Origin: Hymenobacter lapidiphilus
Lineage (GTDB): Bacteria > Bacteroidota > Bacteroidia > Cytophagales > Hymenobacteraceae
Length of the DNA: 64,000 nucleotides
Direction: 5' to 3'
Assembly: GCF_013377885.1 (NCBI RefSeq)
Contig: NZ_JABKAU010000007.1
Span: forward strand, 62,001-126,000
In this document: piece by piece, positions 16,016-25,548 of the stretch
Layout of the letters: every line of letters begins with the position of its first letter
Numbering within the stretch: the stretch's first letter is position 1
Notes under the pieces: generated by a model
Seen by the model: only the letters and a program-made list of their open reading frames with translations
Databases searched by the model: none
Told to the model about the DNA's origin: nothing
Position numbers and translations under genes: made by a program

Positions 16016-16195
16016 AAACAGGGCCTCAACGGGCTTGCCGAACACCTGGGCCAGCTTGAGGGCCAGGGCCGTGGAAGGCACGTATTTGCTGGCTTCCATG
16101 GCGTTGATGGTTTGCCGGCTCACCCCAATGCGGCGGGCCAGCTCTTCCTGGGTGAAGCGGTGGATGGCGCGCTCTACGCGCAAGGTGTTAGTCAT
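15983..16195 (-). CDS. small XRE-type HTH regulator
   Basis: 70 residues; almost the whole protein is one Cro/CI-type HTH (FTQEELARRIGVSRQTINAME, then KYVPSTALALKLAQVFGKPVEALF). Regulators of this size are usually encoded next to a small membrane protein, as here. The last residues (KHDVLLTF) and the stop are encoded by a dispersed repeat fragment, so the original tail may have been replaced. Its ATG overlaps the end of the upstream membrane-protein gene by eight bases, so the two are co-expressed. Confidence 0.85.
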   Translation of the reverse strand: MTNTLRVERAIHRFTQEELARRIGVSRQTINAMEASKYVPSTALALKLAQVFGKPVEALFQMKHDVLLTF

Positions 16196-16625
16196 GGGCC
16201 GGGGTAGTACGTTGGGCCCGCCGCAGGCTAAGCTGGAACAGCCCCAGAAACAACAGCAGCGGCGCGAACATGGCGTACATCATCACGCGCAGAAATCCCA
16301 TCCCGCTTACCAGCAGAATAGCCAGTACCAGCAGCCCGCAGTACATGTAAAGCGCACCCAACAGGGCCTCCAGCCGCAGCTGGCCGATATACTCGTCCTC
16401 GTACCGTTCGCGCGAACACGCCGCCAGCAGCGCCCCGACAACGAAAAGCAGCGCATATAAATCGTGGTTCTCGCGCAGGTCGGGCTGGCTGTCGTTCCAA
16501 AGCGCGGGGAGCCAGCGCAGCAATGGCGGCAAATCAAGCAACTGCGTTTGCTCCAGGATGTACAATGTCAGCCCTGTCAGGGCCAGCACCCAACCCAGTT
16601 GGCTGGTGCTCAGTTTATTGCGCAT
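16188..16625 (-). CDS. small membrane protein paired with the XRE regulator
   Basis: 145 residues with four predicted membrane helices (LGWVLALTGLTLYILEQ, LYALLFVVGALLAAC, LGALYMYCGLLVLAILLV and VMMYAMFAPLLLFLGLFQL). An ATG at 16625 is chosen over a TTG at 16637. The downstream XRE gene overlaps it. Pairs of a DUF2178-like or similar four-helix protein and a ~70-residue XRE regulator are common in bacteria; the XRE protein probably controls its own pair. Function unknown. Confidence 0.7.
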   Translation of the reverse strand: MRNKLSTSQLGWVLALTGLTLYILEQTQLLDLPPLLRWLPALWNDSQPDLRENHDLYALLFVVGALLAACSRERYEDEYIGQLRLEALLGALYMYCGLLVLAILLVSGMGFLRVMMYAMFAPLLLFLGLFQLSLRRAQRTTPAHD

Positions 16626-16654
16626 GTGCCACTTCAACGCATTCCCAAACGTGC

Positions 16655-17497
16655 TCAGCGACTCAGATTTGAGTCACTTCCTGCCGCAGCCTGTGGCGCC
16701 CCCAGAATCCGGCGGATGGCACGTTGGTAATCCGGGTTGTCGGTCATTCCGTTGTGGCCGGCCCCCGGCAACGCAATAAACTCGTCGCCGGGCTTAAGCA
16801 GGGTTTTGAGCTGCTTGGTCGACTCCGGGCTGATAATTTCGTCCTGGTCGCCGTAAAAGATGACGATGAGTGCCGAAACGCGGGGTAACACTTCGTTGGT
16901 AGCCAGCGGGTAGCGCACTACAAAGCCGGGCACCCACGGGTAATGTTGGCGGGCAGTGGCCCGCATACTGGCATAAGGGGCCTGCAACACCAGCAGCCGG
17001 GGGTGGTGGCGGGCCGCCAGCCAGGCCGCCGCACCCGTGCCCAGCGAATAGCCCAGCAGCACCGTCCGGCTTTCCGGAAACTCGGCCGTAAGCTGCTGGT
17101 AGGCCGTATCCACGTCGGCCAGCAGCTGAGCCTGGCTACTGATGTGGCCTTCGCTTTTGCCGTAGCCCCGGTAATCGAGCAGAAACACGCTGTAGCCCAG
17201 GCGGGTGTAGGTGGTGGCTACTTCGCCCCAGCTATCCAGCGCGCCACCGTTGCCGTGCAGGTAGAACACGAGGCCCTTGCTTCTGACCGAATCGGCTGGG
17301 AACAACAGGCCGTGCAGGCGGGTGCCATCGGCGGTGGGCAGCCACCGTTCCTCGAAGCGCTGGGCAAACCGGAAGCGGTAGTCGGGAGCAAGTTTGGTCG
17401 GGAAGAATAGCAGCCGTTCCTGCTGAAAATACAGCAGCATGCACACCGCCACGTATAGCGCCGCTCCTAGGCCTAATATCCAGAGTACTATCTTCAT
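16655..17497 (-). CDS. membrane-anchored alpha/beta hydrolase
   Basis: 280 residues. One N-terminal membrane helix (VLWILGLGAALYVAVCMLLYF) anchors a serine hydrolase of the ABHD13/YfhR type. Visible are the oxyanion motif LHGNGG, DYRGYGKSEG, the nucleophile elbow GYSLG, the acid in YGDQDEII and the His in GAGHNGM. YfhR-like enzymes are thought to be acyl-protein or lipid hydrolases; the substrate here is unknown. It shares orientation with the XRE pair but is 29 bases upstream, so it may be co-transcribed. Confidence 0.85.
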   Translation of the reverse strand: MKIVLWILGLGAALYVAVCMLLYFQQERLLFFPTKLAPDYRFRFAQRFEERWLPTADGTRLHGLLFPADSVRSKGLVFYLHGNGGALDSWGEVATTYTRLGYSVFLLDYRGYGKSEGHISSQAQLLADVDTAYQQLTAEFPESRTVLLGYSLGTGAAAWLAARHHPRLLVLQAPYASMRATARQHYPWVPGFVVRYPLATNEVLPRVSALIVIFYGDQDEIISPESTKQLKTLLKPGDEFIALPGAGHNGMTDNPDYQRAIRRILGAPQAAAGSDSNLSR

Positions 17498-17650
17498 AGC
17501 AGGCCGATACTACGAATCTTAGACGATATATCACCTCATGACGAGGTTCTTCCCGCTTAAAGATGTTTGCTCGTTACAATCATGCAGCTACTATCCCCGT
17601 TGCTTGCCGCGCGCCTGGCCCAATTGCCAGTATGCAGCAGCTTGCCTCAG

Positions 17651-17929
17651 CTAAAACGGCGCCTGCAAATGGGGCCACATGAAATACAGAGCCGCTCCTT
17701 GCAGCAGCGTCAGGGCCAGGGTAACGCCCCAGAAGGCGGCTTTGCGGTTTTTATGGTGCAGCAGGAAAATCGCCGCCCACGCGCCGGGTGCCGCACCTGG
17801 CAGCGTAGCGAGGTGCAGCGTTTTTTCGGCAATGCGCCGTTGGTTCCGTTGGGCTTTCCGTTTATCCAGGGCGAAGAGCAGAAAACACAGCAGGTTGAAC
17901 AGCAACAGGCAACTCAGGAATACTTTCAT
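17651..17929 (-). CDS. DUF1294 small membrane protein
   Basis: 92 residues: helix 1 (FLSCLLLFNLLCFLLFAL), the conserved DKRKAQRNQRRIAEKTLHLA loop, then GAAPGAWAAIFLLHHKNRKAAFW and helix 2 (WGVTLALTLLQGAALYFM). The DK-x(n)-RI-E-L-G/PG-x-G motif order is that of DUF1294 (YsdA-like). The family is of unknown function; longer members carry a cold-shock domain, which is absent here. Monocistronic. Confidence 0.85.
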   Translation of the reverse strand: MKVFLSCLLLFNLLCFLLFALDKRKAQRNQRRIAEKTLHLATLPGAAPGAWAAIFLLHHKNRKAAFWGVTLALTLLQGAALYFMWPHLQAPF

Positions 17930-18048
17930 GGTGCGATAAGCAGGCTGCCAGGGGTGTGGCAGACGAAGAGGGCATCAGCGGAGCCGCAAGTTACAGATCC
18001 GGGTTCAAGCAAAAAGCCAGTATCAGGACCCGGAGGTAGTAGCCCCGC

Positions 18049-19119
18049 TTACCCGCCAATCGTACTCATCGACTCGAAATTGAGCTGGTGCAACGGGCGC
18101 TGGCTTTCGGCCTCGAAGCCATTGGCGGCGCGGTTCCGGAAGGCGTGGCTGAGGGCCGCCACAAGGTCGTCATCCGAAGCGCCGGTGCGCAGCATGGCCC
18201 GCAGGTCGAGCACGCCCTGGTCGTAGAGGCAGGTTTTGAGGCCACCTTCGGCCGTGAGGCGCAGGCGGTTGCAGGTGCCGCAGAAGGTGCGCGAGTAGGC
18301 CGCAATAATGCCCAGCCGGCCTTGGTGGCCGACCACGGTGTAGTGGCTGGCCGTGTCGCCGGGGTGCGTGGGCACGGGCGTCAGCTCACCCAGGTTCAGG
18401 GCCAGATGCTCCCGAATCCGGTGGTGGTTCCAGGGCAGCGTGGCGGGCGTGGCTTCGTGGCTGCCGCCGTTGAAGGGCATCTCCTCGATAAAGCGCACCT
18501 CCACGGGCAATTCGCGGGTCAGCTCGGCCAGCGGCAGCAGGTCCTCAATGTTCTGCCCGTCCATCACCACAGCGTTTATTTTGACGCGGATACCGGCTTC
18601 CAGCAGCGCGTACAGCGTGTCGAGCACCCGGGGCAGCTCGTCGCGGCGGGTGATGCTGGCGAAACGGGCTCGGTCGAGCGTGTCGAGGCTAAGGTTGACG
18701 GTGCGCACGCCCAGGCGGGCCAACTCGGGCACGTGCGGGGCCGTAAGCACGCCGTTGGTCGTCAGGCTCAACTCCTCAATGCCCGGCAGCTCGCTCAGGC
18801 GGGCCATAAACGGCACCAAGTCGCGCCGCACGAAGGGCTCACCGCCGGTCAGGCGCACCTTGCGCACACCCAAGCCGGCCAGCACGCCCGTCAGGCGCAG
18901 CATTTCCTCATAGGTCAGCAACTCCTGCTTGGGCAGGTACTTGATGCCTTCTTCGGGCATGCAGTAGAAGCAACGCAGGTTGCAACGGTCGGTAACGGCC
19001 AGGCGCAGGTACTCCAGCGGCCGGCCGTGGTTGTCGAACAGCACCGGCCGCGGGGCCGCTTCCCGCAGCACGGGCGGGTTATGGAGAGCAGACACGGGCG
19101 AAACGGCGGAAAGGGCCAT
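18049..19119 (-). CDS. moaA: GTP 3',8-cyclase MoaA
   Basis: 356 residues from the ATG at 19119. This radical-SAM enzyme converts GTP to 3',8-cyclo-GTP, the first Moco step. The N-terminal cluster motif is CNLRCFYC after YLRLAVTDR, with the SAM-binding TGGEPFVRRDL. The C-terminal second cluster is CGTCNRLRLTAEGGLKTC. The C-terminus ends in Gly-Gly (STIGG), as needed for MoaA activity with MoaC. It is divergent from moaD-moaE, so the two units probably share a control region at 19120-19241, where I see no clear motif. Confidence 0.95.
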   Translation of the reverse strand: MALSAVSPVSALHNPPVLREAAPRPVLFDNHGRPLEYLRLAVTDRCNLRCFYCMPEEGIKYLPKQELLTYEEMLRLTGVLAGLGVRKVRLTGGEPFVRRDLVPFMARLSELPGIEELSLTTNGVLTAPHVPELARLGVRTVNLSLDTLDRARFASITRRDELPRVLDTLYALLEAGIRVKINAVVMDGQNIEDLLPLAELTRELPVEVRFIEEMPFNGGSHEATPATLPWNHHRIREHLALNLGELTPVPTHPGDTASHYTVVGHQGRLGIIAAYSRTFCGTCNRLRLTAEGGLKTCLYDQGVLDLRAMLRTGASDDDLVAALSHAFRNRAANGFEAESQRPLHQLNFESMSTIGG

Positions 19120-19241
19120 GGAGGAGCAAAAAAAGACGCGGCGGCCGGGCCATAGTGGTGGGCGCTTACAGAACAAACGTAACACCGGCGTGGTGGTTTG
19201 GGTTTGCTCTGCGTACTATTACCCCATCAGCCCAAAAACCA

Positions 19242-19484
19242 ATGCGCCTCAATATAGCTCTGTTCGGCGTGGCCCGCGAAATCGTGGGCCAGCCGACGCT
19301 CGAAATAGAAACCGCTGCCGGCCAGTCGGCCCGGGGCCTACTCTCCGAGCTGCACGCCCGCTACCCTGCGCTTGCCGCCCTGAGCAGCCTGGCCGTGGCC
19401 GTAAATAACGAGTACGCCGCCGATGATGCACCGCTGCATGAGCGCGACGAAATTGCCCTGATTCCACCCGTCAGCGGCGGATAG
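19242..19484 (+). CDS. moaD: molybdopterin synthase small subunit MoaD
   Basis: 80 residues from the ATG at 19242; the open frame back to 19155 is not part of the fold. It has a ubiquitin-like beta-grasp layout and ends in the essential Gly-Gly (PPVSGG), the site of adenylation by MoeB and thiocarboxylation. It supplies the dithiolene sulfurs to MoaE. The moaE gene follows after 82 bases, with a short repeat between. Confidence 0.92.
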   Translation: MRLNIALFGVAREIVGQPTLEIETAAGQSARGLLSELHARYPALAALSSLAVAVNNEYAADDAPLHERDEIALIPPVSGG

Positions 19485-19497
19485 TTGTGCGGGCTAA

Positions 19498-19550
19498 GGA
19501 AATATGTCATTCTGAGCGAAGGCACAGCCGTAGTCGAAGAATGACACGCC
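19498..19550. repeat. short truncated GTCATTCTGAGC-type repeat
   Basis: ATGTCATTCTGAGCGAAGGC, then GTAGTCGAAGAATGACA. Only the outer stem (GTCATTCT / AGAATGAC) and the GTAGTCGAAGAAT part of the larger family remain. It lies between moaD and moaE. Confidence 0.7.
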
Positions 19551-19566
19551 ACATAAACGCAACTAT

Positions 19567-19986
19567 ATGATTCATATCGACCTCACCGACCAACCCATAG
19601 CCGTAGCCGACGCCCTGCGCAGCGTGGAAGCCGACGGCGCCGGGGCCATCAACACCTTCATCGGCACGGTGCGCAACCAGAGCACCGGCCGCGCGGTAAT
19701 CCGCCTGGAATACGAAGCCTACGACAGCATGGCCCTGCACCAGCTGCGCAAAGTGGCCGAACAGGCGGTGGCGCAATGGCCCATGCTGCAAAAAGTAACC
19801 GTCATCCACCGCAAAGGCACCCTGCACATCGGCGACGTGGCCGTGGTGGTGGCCGTGTCCACGCCCCACCGCGCCGAAAGCTTCGCCGCCTGCCAGTACA
19901 TCATCGACACGCTCAAGCAGGTCGTCACGATCTGGAAAAAGGAGTTCTACCAGGACGGCGACGTATGGGTAGCCGCGCATCCGTAA
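19567..19986 (+). CDS. moaE: molybdopterin synthase large subunit MoaE
   Basis: 139 residues, typical length. It shows the MoaE core: GAINTFIGTVRNQSTGR, LEYEAYDSMA, HRKGTLHIGDVAVVVAVS, HRAESFAACQYIIDTLK and the active-site segment IWKKEFYQDGDVW with the catalytic lysines. With MoaD it converts cyclic pyranopterin monophosphate to molybdopterin. It is the second gene of the moaD-moaE unit. Confidence 0.95.
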   Translation: MIHIDLTDQPIAVADALRSVEADGAGAINTFIGTVRNQSTGRAVIRLEYEAYDSMALHQLRKVAEQAVAQWPMLQKVTVIHRKGTLHIGDVAVVVAVSTPHRAESFAACQYIIDTLKQVVTIWKKEFYQDGDVWVAAHP

Positions 19987-19996
19987 GGGGGGATTC

Positions 19997-20090
19997 AGGG
20001 AATTAAGAATTCGGAATAAAGAACGCCCGTTGAACATCCCGCTGGGAGGTATTTCAACGGCCATTCTTTATTCCGAATTCTTAATTCCCT
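19997..20090. terminator. inverted repeat between moaE and the S41 gene
   Basis: The left arm starts AGGGAATTAAGAATTCGGAA and the right arm ends TTCCGAATTCTTAATTCCCT, each about 38 bases with small mismatches. The right arm encodes the last residues (GIKNSE) and the stop of the S41 gene. It probably ends transcription from both sides. Confidence 0.7.
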
Positions 20091-22329
20091 CAACGGCGCG
20101 CTCCAGCACTTCGTCGCGGCCCTCTTTGATGCCCTGGATGGTGGGCTTCACCTCAATGTCGGGCACGATGCCGACGCGCTGGGTTTCGCGGCCATCAGGG
20201 TAGTAGATGCCGAGGCCGGAAATGCGGGTATTGATATTTCCGGGCAGCACAATGGCCGACACGTTGCCGTCGGCCCCGGCCGTCGTGCTACCGACAACCG
20301 TTGCTCCCGGTACTGCCCGCAGGGCCATGGCCGTGTATTCCGACTGACTCTGCGACAGCTCGTTCACCAGAATAACCACCTTGCCCGGATACGCCGCGCC
20401 CTTGCCACTCCCGACCTGCAACAGCGAAGAGCTCAGAAACAGGCCCGGATAGGTAGCCAGCGGCGCGCTGAACCGCACGAAATCCGCCGGCTTGCTCAGC
20501 AGGTACTTCGTGAGCGAAAACACCACGAAATCGGAGGGGTAGTTGCGGATGTCAATAATGAGGCCCTTGGTTCCCTGGGCTTCCTCCATGATAGCCGGCA
20601 GGTCTTTACTTTGGATGGTGCCCAGCGAGAGATACCCAATGTTGCCCGGCAGCTTGCGCCAGGCAGAGGCGGCAGGGTCGAGCGTACCGTTGTTGTAAGC
20701 CAGATTCAGTTTATTGGAAGGGTAACGGCTGATAGTCAGCGGTACCTGCCGGCCGTTGCGGCGCACCACCAGCCGCACCTGCTCGGTGGGCCCGCGGAGC
20801 AGGTCGCGGGCAATATTGCGCAGGCGGGTAGGCTCGTTGGAGGCCGGCGTGAGGGGCCGCCGCTCGGCTATCAGGTCCTTTACTGGGCGGCCATCCACAC
20901 TTTCTACCACATCGCCCCTGAGCAGGCCGGTAGCCGGGCCCAGTTGCGGGTCGAAATAGCCCGTTACAACGGCCTGATCTTCCACAAACCGCACCTGAGC
21001 CGGCGCGAAGTATGCCCCCCAGTACGCCGTCAGAACCGAGTCGTTGGAAATGTTGGCGTGAGTGTCGTTTATGCGGCCGATGAGGGCCAGGGCCGTGAGG
21101 CGGTATTGCTCGGGCGTGCGGGCAGCCACGAAGCGCGGCAGAAACTCGGGCAGCACCCGCTGCCAGTCCTCCCCGATGGCGTAGCGGTAGGGAAAAAAGT
21201 AGGCAATCATGTTCCAATAGCGGTACAAGGCCAGCACGCGTAGGCCGTCGTCGGGCAGGCGGCCCGGCACTTGGGCGTAGCTGCTCTCGTGCTCAAACAT
21301 GGGGTTTCCGATGCGCGGCACGGTGCTCACGTAGTAGTGCGGCCCCTGGTTGCGGTTGCGGCGCAGAAAGGTGAGCTGCTCACTCAGAGATGGGTTGAGT
21401 TGGCGCTTGTCCATCAGCCAGTCCAAGTCGGGTTGCAGCCGGACACTTTTAGGGTCCGGCTCCCGGCATTTGGGGCAGGCTGGCACCGGGCCCAGGCTAG
21501 CCAGCCAAGCGCTGAGCACTTGGCTTCGGGCGGCAGTGGAGGAGCTGGCCAGCACTCGGGGCAGCACGCGCAGCAGCTCGGCATCCATATTGAACTCCCC
21601 CCGGGCCACGGCCGGGTGGTAGTATTTCACGAAGCCCCAGACCCGGCCCAGCACCGCCAGGTTTTCCAGCTGCTGCCCGCTCAGCGAGCCAAGCGTAATG
21701 CCCGAGCTTCGGACAAAGACAGTATCCTGCTCGGCTTTGAAGTGCGGCACCAGCCGGACGGGTGCCTGCTCCCAGGGCTTGCCATCCACGGTCAGCTTCA
21801 GTCCATCCAGCCAGGCCGTGCCGGTACCCGTCAGCAAGCCGCCGATTACCAGCGACTCTGCCCCTTTTTCCAGCGGCAGCGTAATCGAGTACGGCTGCCA
21901 GCTGGTAGTGCCCCGCACGTTCTGCTTGCTCATGTTATCCAGCGCCAGCGTACTGCTGGAGCCATCTTCCCGCAGCCACAGGCCCGCGTAGCCGTTCTGC
22001 ACGTTTTCCGTTTTCAGGAATCCCGATAGCGTGACCGTTTCCCCCCGAAACGCCACGGGCAGCTTTATGGAAGCCACGCCAAATGCCTTCGTATTGACCT
22101 CCCCAGTGCTTTGCAGACGCAGCGCGTACCGCCCCTGGTGCGGATTCACCGAATCCGCCGTTACGGTGTAGCCGTTGTCGGCGGGCACCCACCAGCCGGT
22201 GGGCTGCCGCGTCTGCTTGGCAAGCTGCTCGAACTCGAGGTTGAGATTGGGCGTGGCTTTTGGAGTCTGAGCCCGGGCCGAGAGGCCGCTGGCCACCAAG
22301 ACCAGTAGAGGATAGATTATTCGCTTCAT
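20068..22329 (-). CDS. S41-family (C-terminal processing type) peptidase
   Basis: 753 residues from the ATG at 22329, where a signal peptide starts (MKRIIYPLLVLVASGLSARAQ). An N-terminal carbohydrate-binding-like beta domain covers about 25-190. A helical region and a PDZ-like segment follow (ATGLLRGDVVESVDGRPVKDL). The C-terminal S41 catalytic domain shows GYLSLGTI, LIIDIRNYP, VVILVNELSQSQSEYTAMALR (catalytic Ser within) and GSTTAGADGN. It is exported and probably periplasmic. The final GIKNSE residues come from the palindrome at 19997-20090. Role in protein turnover is inferred. Confidence 0.87.
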   Translation of the reverse strand: MKRIIYPLLVLVASGLSARAQTPKATPNLNLEFEQLAKQTRQPTGWWVPADNGYTVTADSVNPHQGRYALRLQSTGEVNTKAFGVASIKLPVAFRGETVTLSGFLKTENVQNGYAGLWLREDGSSSTLALDNMSKQNVRGTTSWQPYSITLPLEKGAESLVIGGLLTGTGTAWLDGLKLTVDGKPWEQAPVRLVPHFKAEQDTVFVRSSGITLGSLSGQQLENLAVLGRVWGFVKYYHPAVARGEFNMDAELLRVLPRVLASSSTAARSQVLSAWLASLGPVPACPKCREPDPKSVRLQPDLDWLMDKRQLNPSLSEQLTFLRRNRNQGPHYYVSTVPRIGNPMFEHESSYAQVPGRLPDDGLRVLALYRYWNMIAYFFPYRYAIGEDWQRVLPEFLPRFVAARTPEQYRLTALALIGRINDTHANISNDSVLTAYWGAYFAPAQVRFVEDQAVVTGYFDPQLGPATGLLRGDVVESVDGRPVKDLIAERRPLTPASNEPTRLRNIARDLLRGPTEQVRLVVRRNGRQVPLTISRYPSNKLNLAYNNGTLDPAASAWRKLPGNIGYLSLGTIQSKDLPAIMEEAQGTKGLIIDIRNYPSDFVVFSLTKYLLSKPADFVRFSAPLATYPGLFLSSSLLQVGSGKGAAYPGKVVILVNELSQSQSEYTAMALRAVPGATVVGSTTAGADGNVSAIVLPGNINTRISGLGIYYPDGRETQRVGIVPDIEVKPTIQGIKEGRDEVLERAVEGIKNSE

Positions 22330-22400
22330 ATATAGCGGGAGTCGGAAAACAGCCCCAAAGTAGCAGCAACAGCCCAATTCCAGCTATTTTATTTCGCACC

Positions 22401-23595
22401 TTACATCGTTCCTAACTCACTCCGCACCTGTGCCGCTTCTTCCGGCGTGTTCACGTTGCGCAGCTCGCCGGCGGCGGGTGGGGCCAGCAATTCGATGTCG
22501 GAGTTGATGAGGGTTTTGCGGGGGCAGCTGTACCCCAGGCCCAGGAAGCGCAGTAGCTGGCCGTAGCTGGCCGGCTCCCAGATGGTGATAAGCGGCTCGG
22601 GCCACTCGTTTTCGGGACTTTGGAAGGTAGTAGCCAAGCGGCCGGGCTGGCGGTGCTGCACGAGATAACTCAGGGTGGCTTCGGATAGCAGGGGCAGGTC
22701 GCAGGCCACTACCAGCCAGGCGACGTTGGGGTCGAGGCGGAAGGCCGAGAGCAGGCCGCTGAGCGGGCCCAGATCGGTGAACGAGTCGGGCAGGGGGCGC
22801 AAGCCAGCGTATTCGAGCTCCGTAATTTGGTCGGGGCGGCAGGAAACGTGCACGTCGTGGCAGAAAGGGGCCAGCAGTTCGGCGGCGTAGGCCCGTTGCT
22901 GCTGCTGGCCGTGGTAGGCGAGCTGGCCCTTATCCTGGCCCATGCGCTGGCTGCGGCCGCCGGCCAGCACCAAGCCCCGCAGCGGCGGCGCGGCGGCGTG
23001 CCACTCGCGCAGCACCAGCTCGGCCAGGGCGGCAGTATCAGCCAAATACAGCACCGGCACGTTGGCCGCGGCGAGGTGGGCGCGCAGGTAGGCGGGCACC
23101 TCGGTTACGCCTTCGGGCAGCAGCAGGGCACGCACGTTGGTGAGGCGGTCGAGCTTCTTGTCCAGCGGTTTGGCGGGGTCGAGAATCACCAGCTGCTGGC
23201 GGGCGCGGAAGTGGTTGCCGTTTACCAGCGCCAAACTCTGTTGGGCCAGCAGCTCGGGCTGGCTGAACCGGTCGAGCGGCCGGCGCACATCGAGGCGGGC
23301 GAAGCTGATGTTGTCGGTCAGCTCGGCGCTGGCCCCGGCGGCCAGCATCCCAGTTTCGGGGGCGGTGCCGTTGCGCACGTCGGCGGCGGCGGCATGGTTG
23401 GCATCCACGTAGGCCACGCGTAAGGTTGGGGCCAGCAGCGGCAGCAGCCGGGCCGCCAGCTCCTTTATGCGGCCGCAGGGCGCCCCCAGAATAGCCAGCT
23501 CATGGCGGCCGAACTCGCCCAAATCGGGCCGGGCCAGGGCGGCGTGCTTGCGGCGCGGGGCCGGGGTAGCCGGGTCGTAAGCGGGGTCGGTGGGG

Positions 23596-23606
<11 letters not shown>
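22401..23606 (-). CDS. mobA: MobA guanylyltransferase with MobB-like N-terminal domain
   Basis: 401 residues. The C-terminal ~200 are MobA: LVLAGGRSQRMGQDKGQLAYHG (GTP/Mg loop), PLPDSFTDLGPLSGLLSA and VACDLPLLSEATLSYL. MobA joins GMP to Mo-molybdopterin. The N-terminal ~190 resemble MobB in outline (ELAILGAPCGRIKELAARLLPLL, then VAYVDANH), but the P-loop lysine and Ser/Thr are not present, so GTP hydrolysis is doubtful. The start overlaps the end of moaC by 11 bases. MobA in the locus predicts an enzyme of the DMSO-reductase type elsewhere in the genome. Confidence 0.85.
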
Positions 23607-24084
<478 letters not shown>

Positions 24085-24151
24085 AGTGGGGTTCAGCAGG
24101 TGGAAAGGAATAAACCGATAAGTTCGGTACTTGGCGGTTAAGTACGTAGAA

Positions 24152-24268
24152 CTGTCATCCTGAACATGTCGCGCATCGAGCGAGGACGAAGGCCCTTGTA
24201 CCACCATTAGTTTAGATGTTGCAAGGTCCTTCGTCCTCGCTCGATGCGCGACATGCTCAGGATGACAG
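24152..24268. repeat. palindromic element, GTCATCCTGA family
   Basis: The left arm begins CTGTCATCCTGAACATGTCG and the right arm ends CGACATGCTCAGGATGACAG. The arms are about 45 bases, with one or two mismatches and a spacer of about 26 bases. It lies between divergent moaC and moeA, an unusual place because any promoter there must fit around it. Confidence 0.88.
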
Positions 24269-24302
24269 CTAATTTCTCTGCTTCCCTCTTTCCCACCCGC
24301 CC

Positions 24303-25529
24303 ATGATTTCAGTTGCTGAAGCTACCCGCCTCGTCGCCGCCACCGTTCGCCCGCTGGGCACCGAGTTGCTGAGCCTGCCGCTGGCTGCCGGCCGCATTCT
24401 GCACGAAGACCTGCGGGCCGACCGCGACTTTCCGCCCTTCAACCGGGTGGCCATGGATGGCATTGCACTGCGCTACGATACCCTGGCGGCCGGGCAACAG
24501 GAGTTCCTGATTACTGCCACCCAGTTTGCCGGCCAGCCCCCGGTAACCGGCCCCAGCCCGACAGCGGCCGTCGAAATCATGACCGGGGCCATGCTACCCG
24601 AGGGCCTCGATACGGTGATTCGCTACGAAGACCTCACGTTTCGCACCGATGAAGCCGGCCAGCGCCATGCCACCGTACAGGCCCTGCCGCCCCGCGCCGG
24701 CCACAACGTCCACCAACGGGCCTCCGACCGCCGGCAGGGCGACCTGCTGCTGCCCGCCGGCACCCGCCTGGAGCCCGCCGAAATGGCCGTGGCCGCCACC
24801 ATTGGGGCCGCCACCGTAGCTGTGGCGCGCCGCCCGCGCCTGGCCGTGGTTGGTACCGGCGACGAGTTGGTGCCCATCAGCGAGCAACCCGCCGCCCACC
24901 AGATCCGGCGCTCTAATGCCCTGATGCTGCAGGCCGCTGCCTGGCAGGCCGGCGCCGAGGCCGACAGCTTTCATTTCGACGACGACCCGGCCGTATTGCG
25001 CCAAGAACTGCCGGCATTGCTGGCCGGCTACGATGCCGTGGTGCTGAGCGGCGGCGTATCGATGGGTAAGGCCGATTTCCTGCCCGAAATATTGCAGGAA
25101 CTGGGCGTGGAGCAGCGGTTCCATGGCGTGGCCCAGCGGCCGGGCAAGCCGTTCTGGTTCGGGGCGCGCACTGGGGGGGCGGTGGTGTTCGCACTGCCCG
25201 GCAACCCGGTATCCACGTTCGTGAATTTCTACCGCTATGTGCAGCCTTGGTTGCAGGCCGGGCAACAGCCCTCCGGGGCAGCCGTAACCGGCAGCGGCCC
25301 GGTGCCGGCCGTGCTCACCCAGCCCATCGAATTCAAGCCCCTAATGACGCACTTCTTGCTTGTGAGCCTGGAGGCCGGCCCCGACGGCCGCCTGCTGGCC
25401 ACGCCCGAGCGGGCCGGCGGTTCCGGCGACATGGCCAGCCTACTCACCTCCAGCGGGTTTCTGGAGCTGCCCCCCGAGTCCACTCACTTCCCGGTGGGCA
25501 CCGTACTGCCGGTGTGGCGGTTTCGGTGA
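24303..25529 (+). CDS. moeA: molybdopterin molybdotransferase MoeA
   Basis: 408 residues. MoeA inserts molybdate into adenylylated molybdopterin. Signatures are FPPFNRVAMDGIALRY, VEIMTGAMLPEGLDTVIRYED, RRPRLAVVGTGDELV, the HQIRRSNALML segment and VVLSGGVSMGKADFLPE, plus PGKPFWFG and FALPGNPVSTFVNF. All four domains appear to be present. It is divergent from moaC-mobA. No mog/moaB gene is seen in the window, so that step must be encoded elsewhere. Confidence 0.95.
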   Translation: MISVAEATRLVAATVRPLGTELLSLPLAAGRILHEDLRADRDFPPFNRVAMDGIALRYDTLAAGQQEFLITATQFAGQPPVTGPSPTAAVEIMTGAMLPEGLDTVIRYEDLTFRTDEAGQRHATVQALPPRAGHNVHQRASDRRQGDLLLPAGTRLEPAEMAVAATIGAATVAVARRPRLAVVGTGDELVPISEQPAAHQIRRSNALMLQAAAWQAGAEADSFHFDDDPAVLRQELPALLAGYDAVVLSGGVSMGKADFLPEILQELGVEQRFHGVAQRPGKPFWFGARTGGAVVFALPGNPVSTFVNFYRYVQPWLQAGQQPSGAAVTGSGPVPAVLTQPIEFKPLMTHFLLVSLEAGPDGRLLATPERAGGSGDMASLLTSSGFLELPPESTHFPVGTVLPVWRFR

Positions 25530-25548
25530 GGGGGAAGGGGAAGCTGCG

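Noticed and set aside
19120..19241. Possible Moco-sensing riboswitch between moaA and moaD
   Set aside because: The gap is only 122 bases and I could not recognise the conserved Moco RNA core; the motif is also not expected in this phylum.
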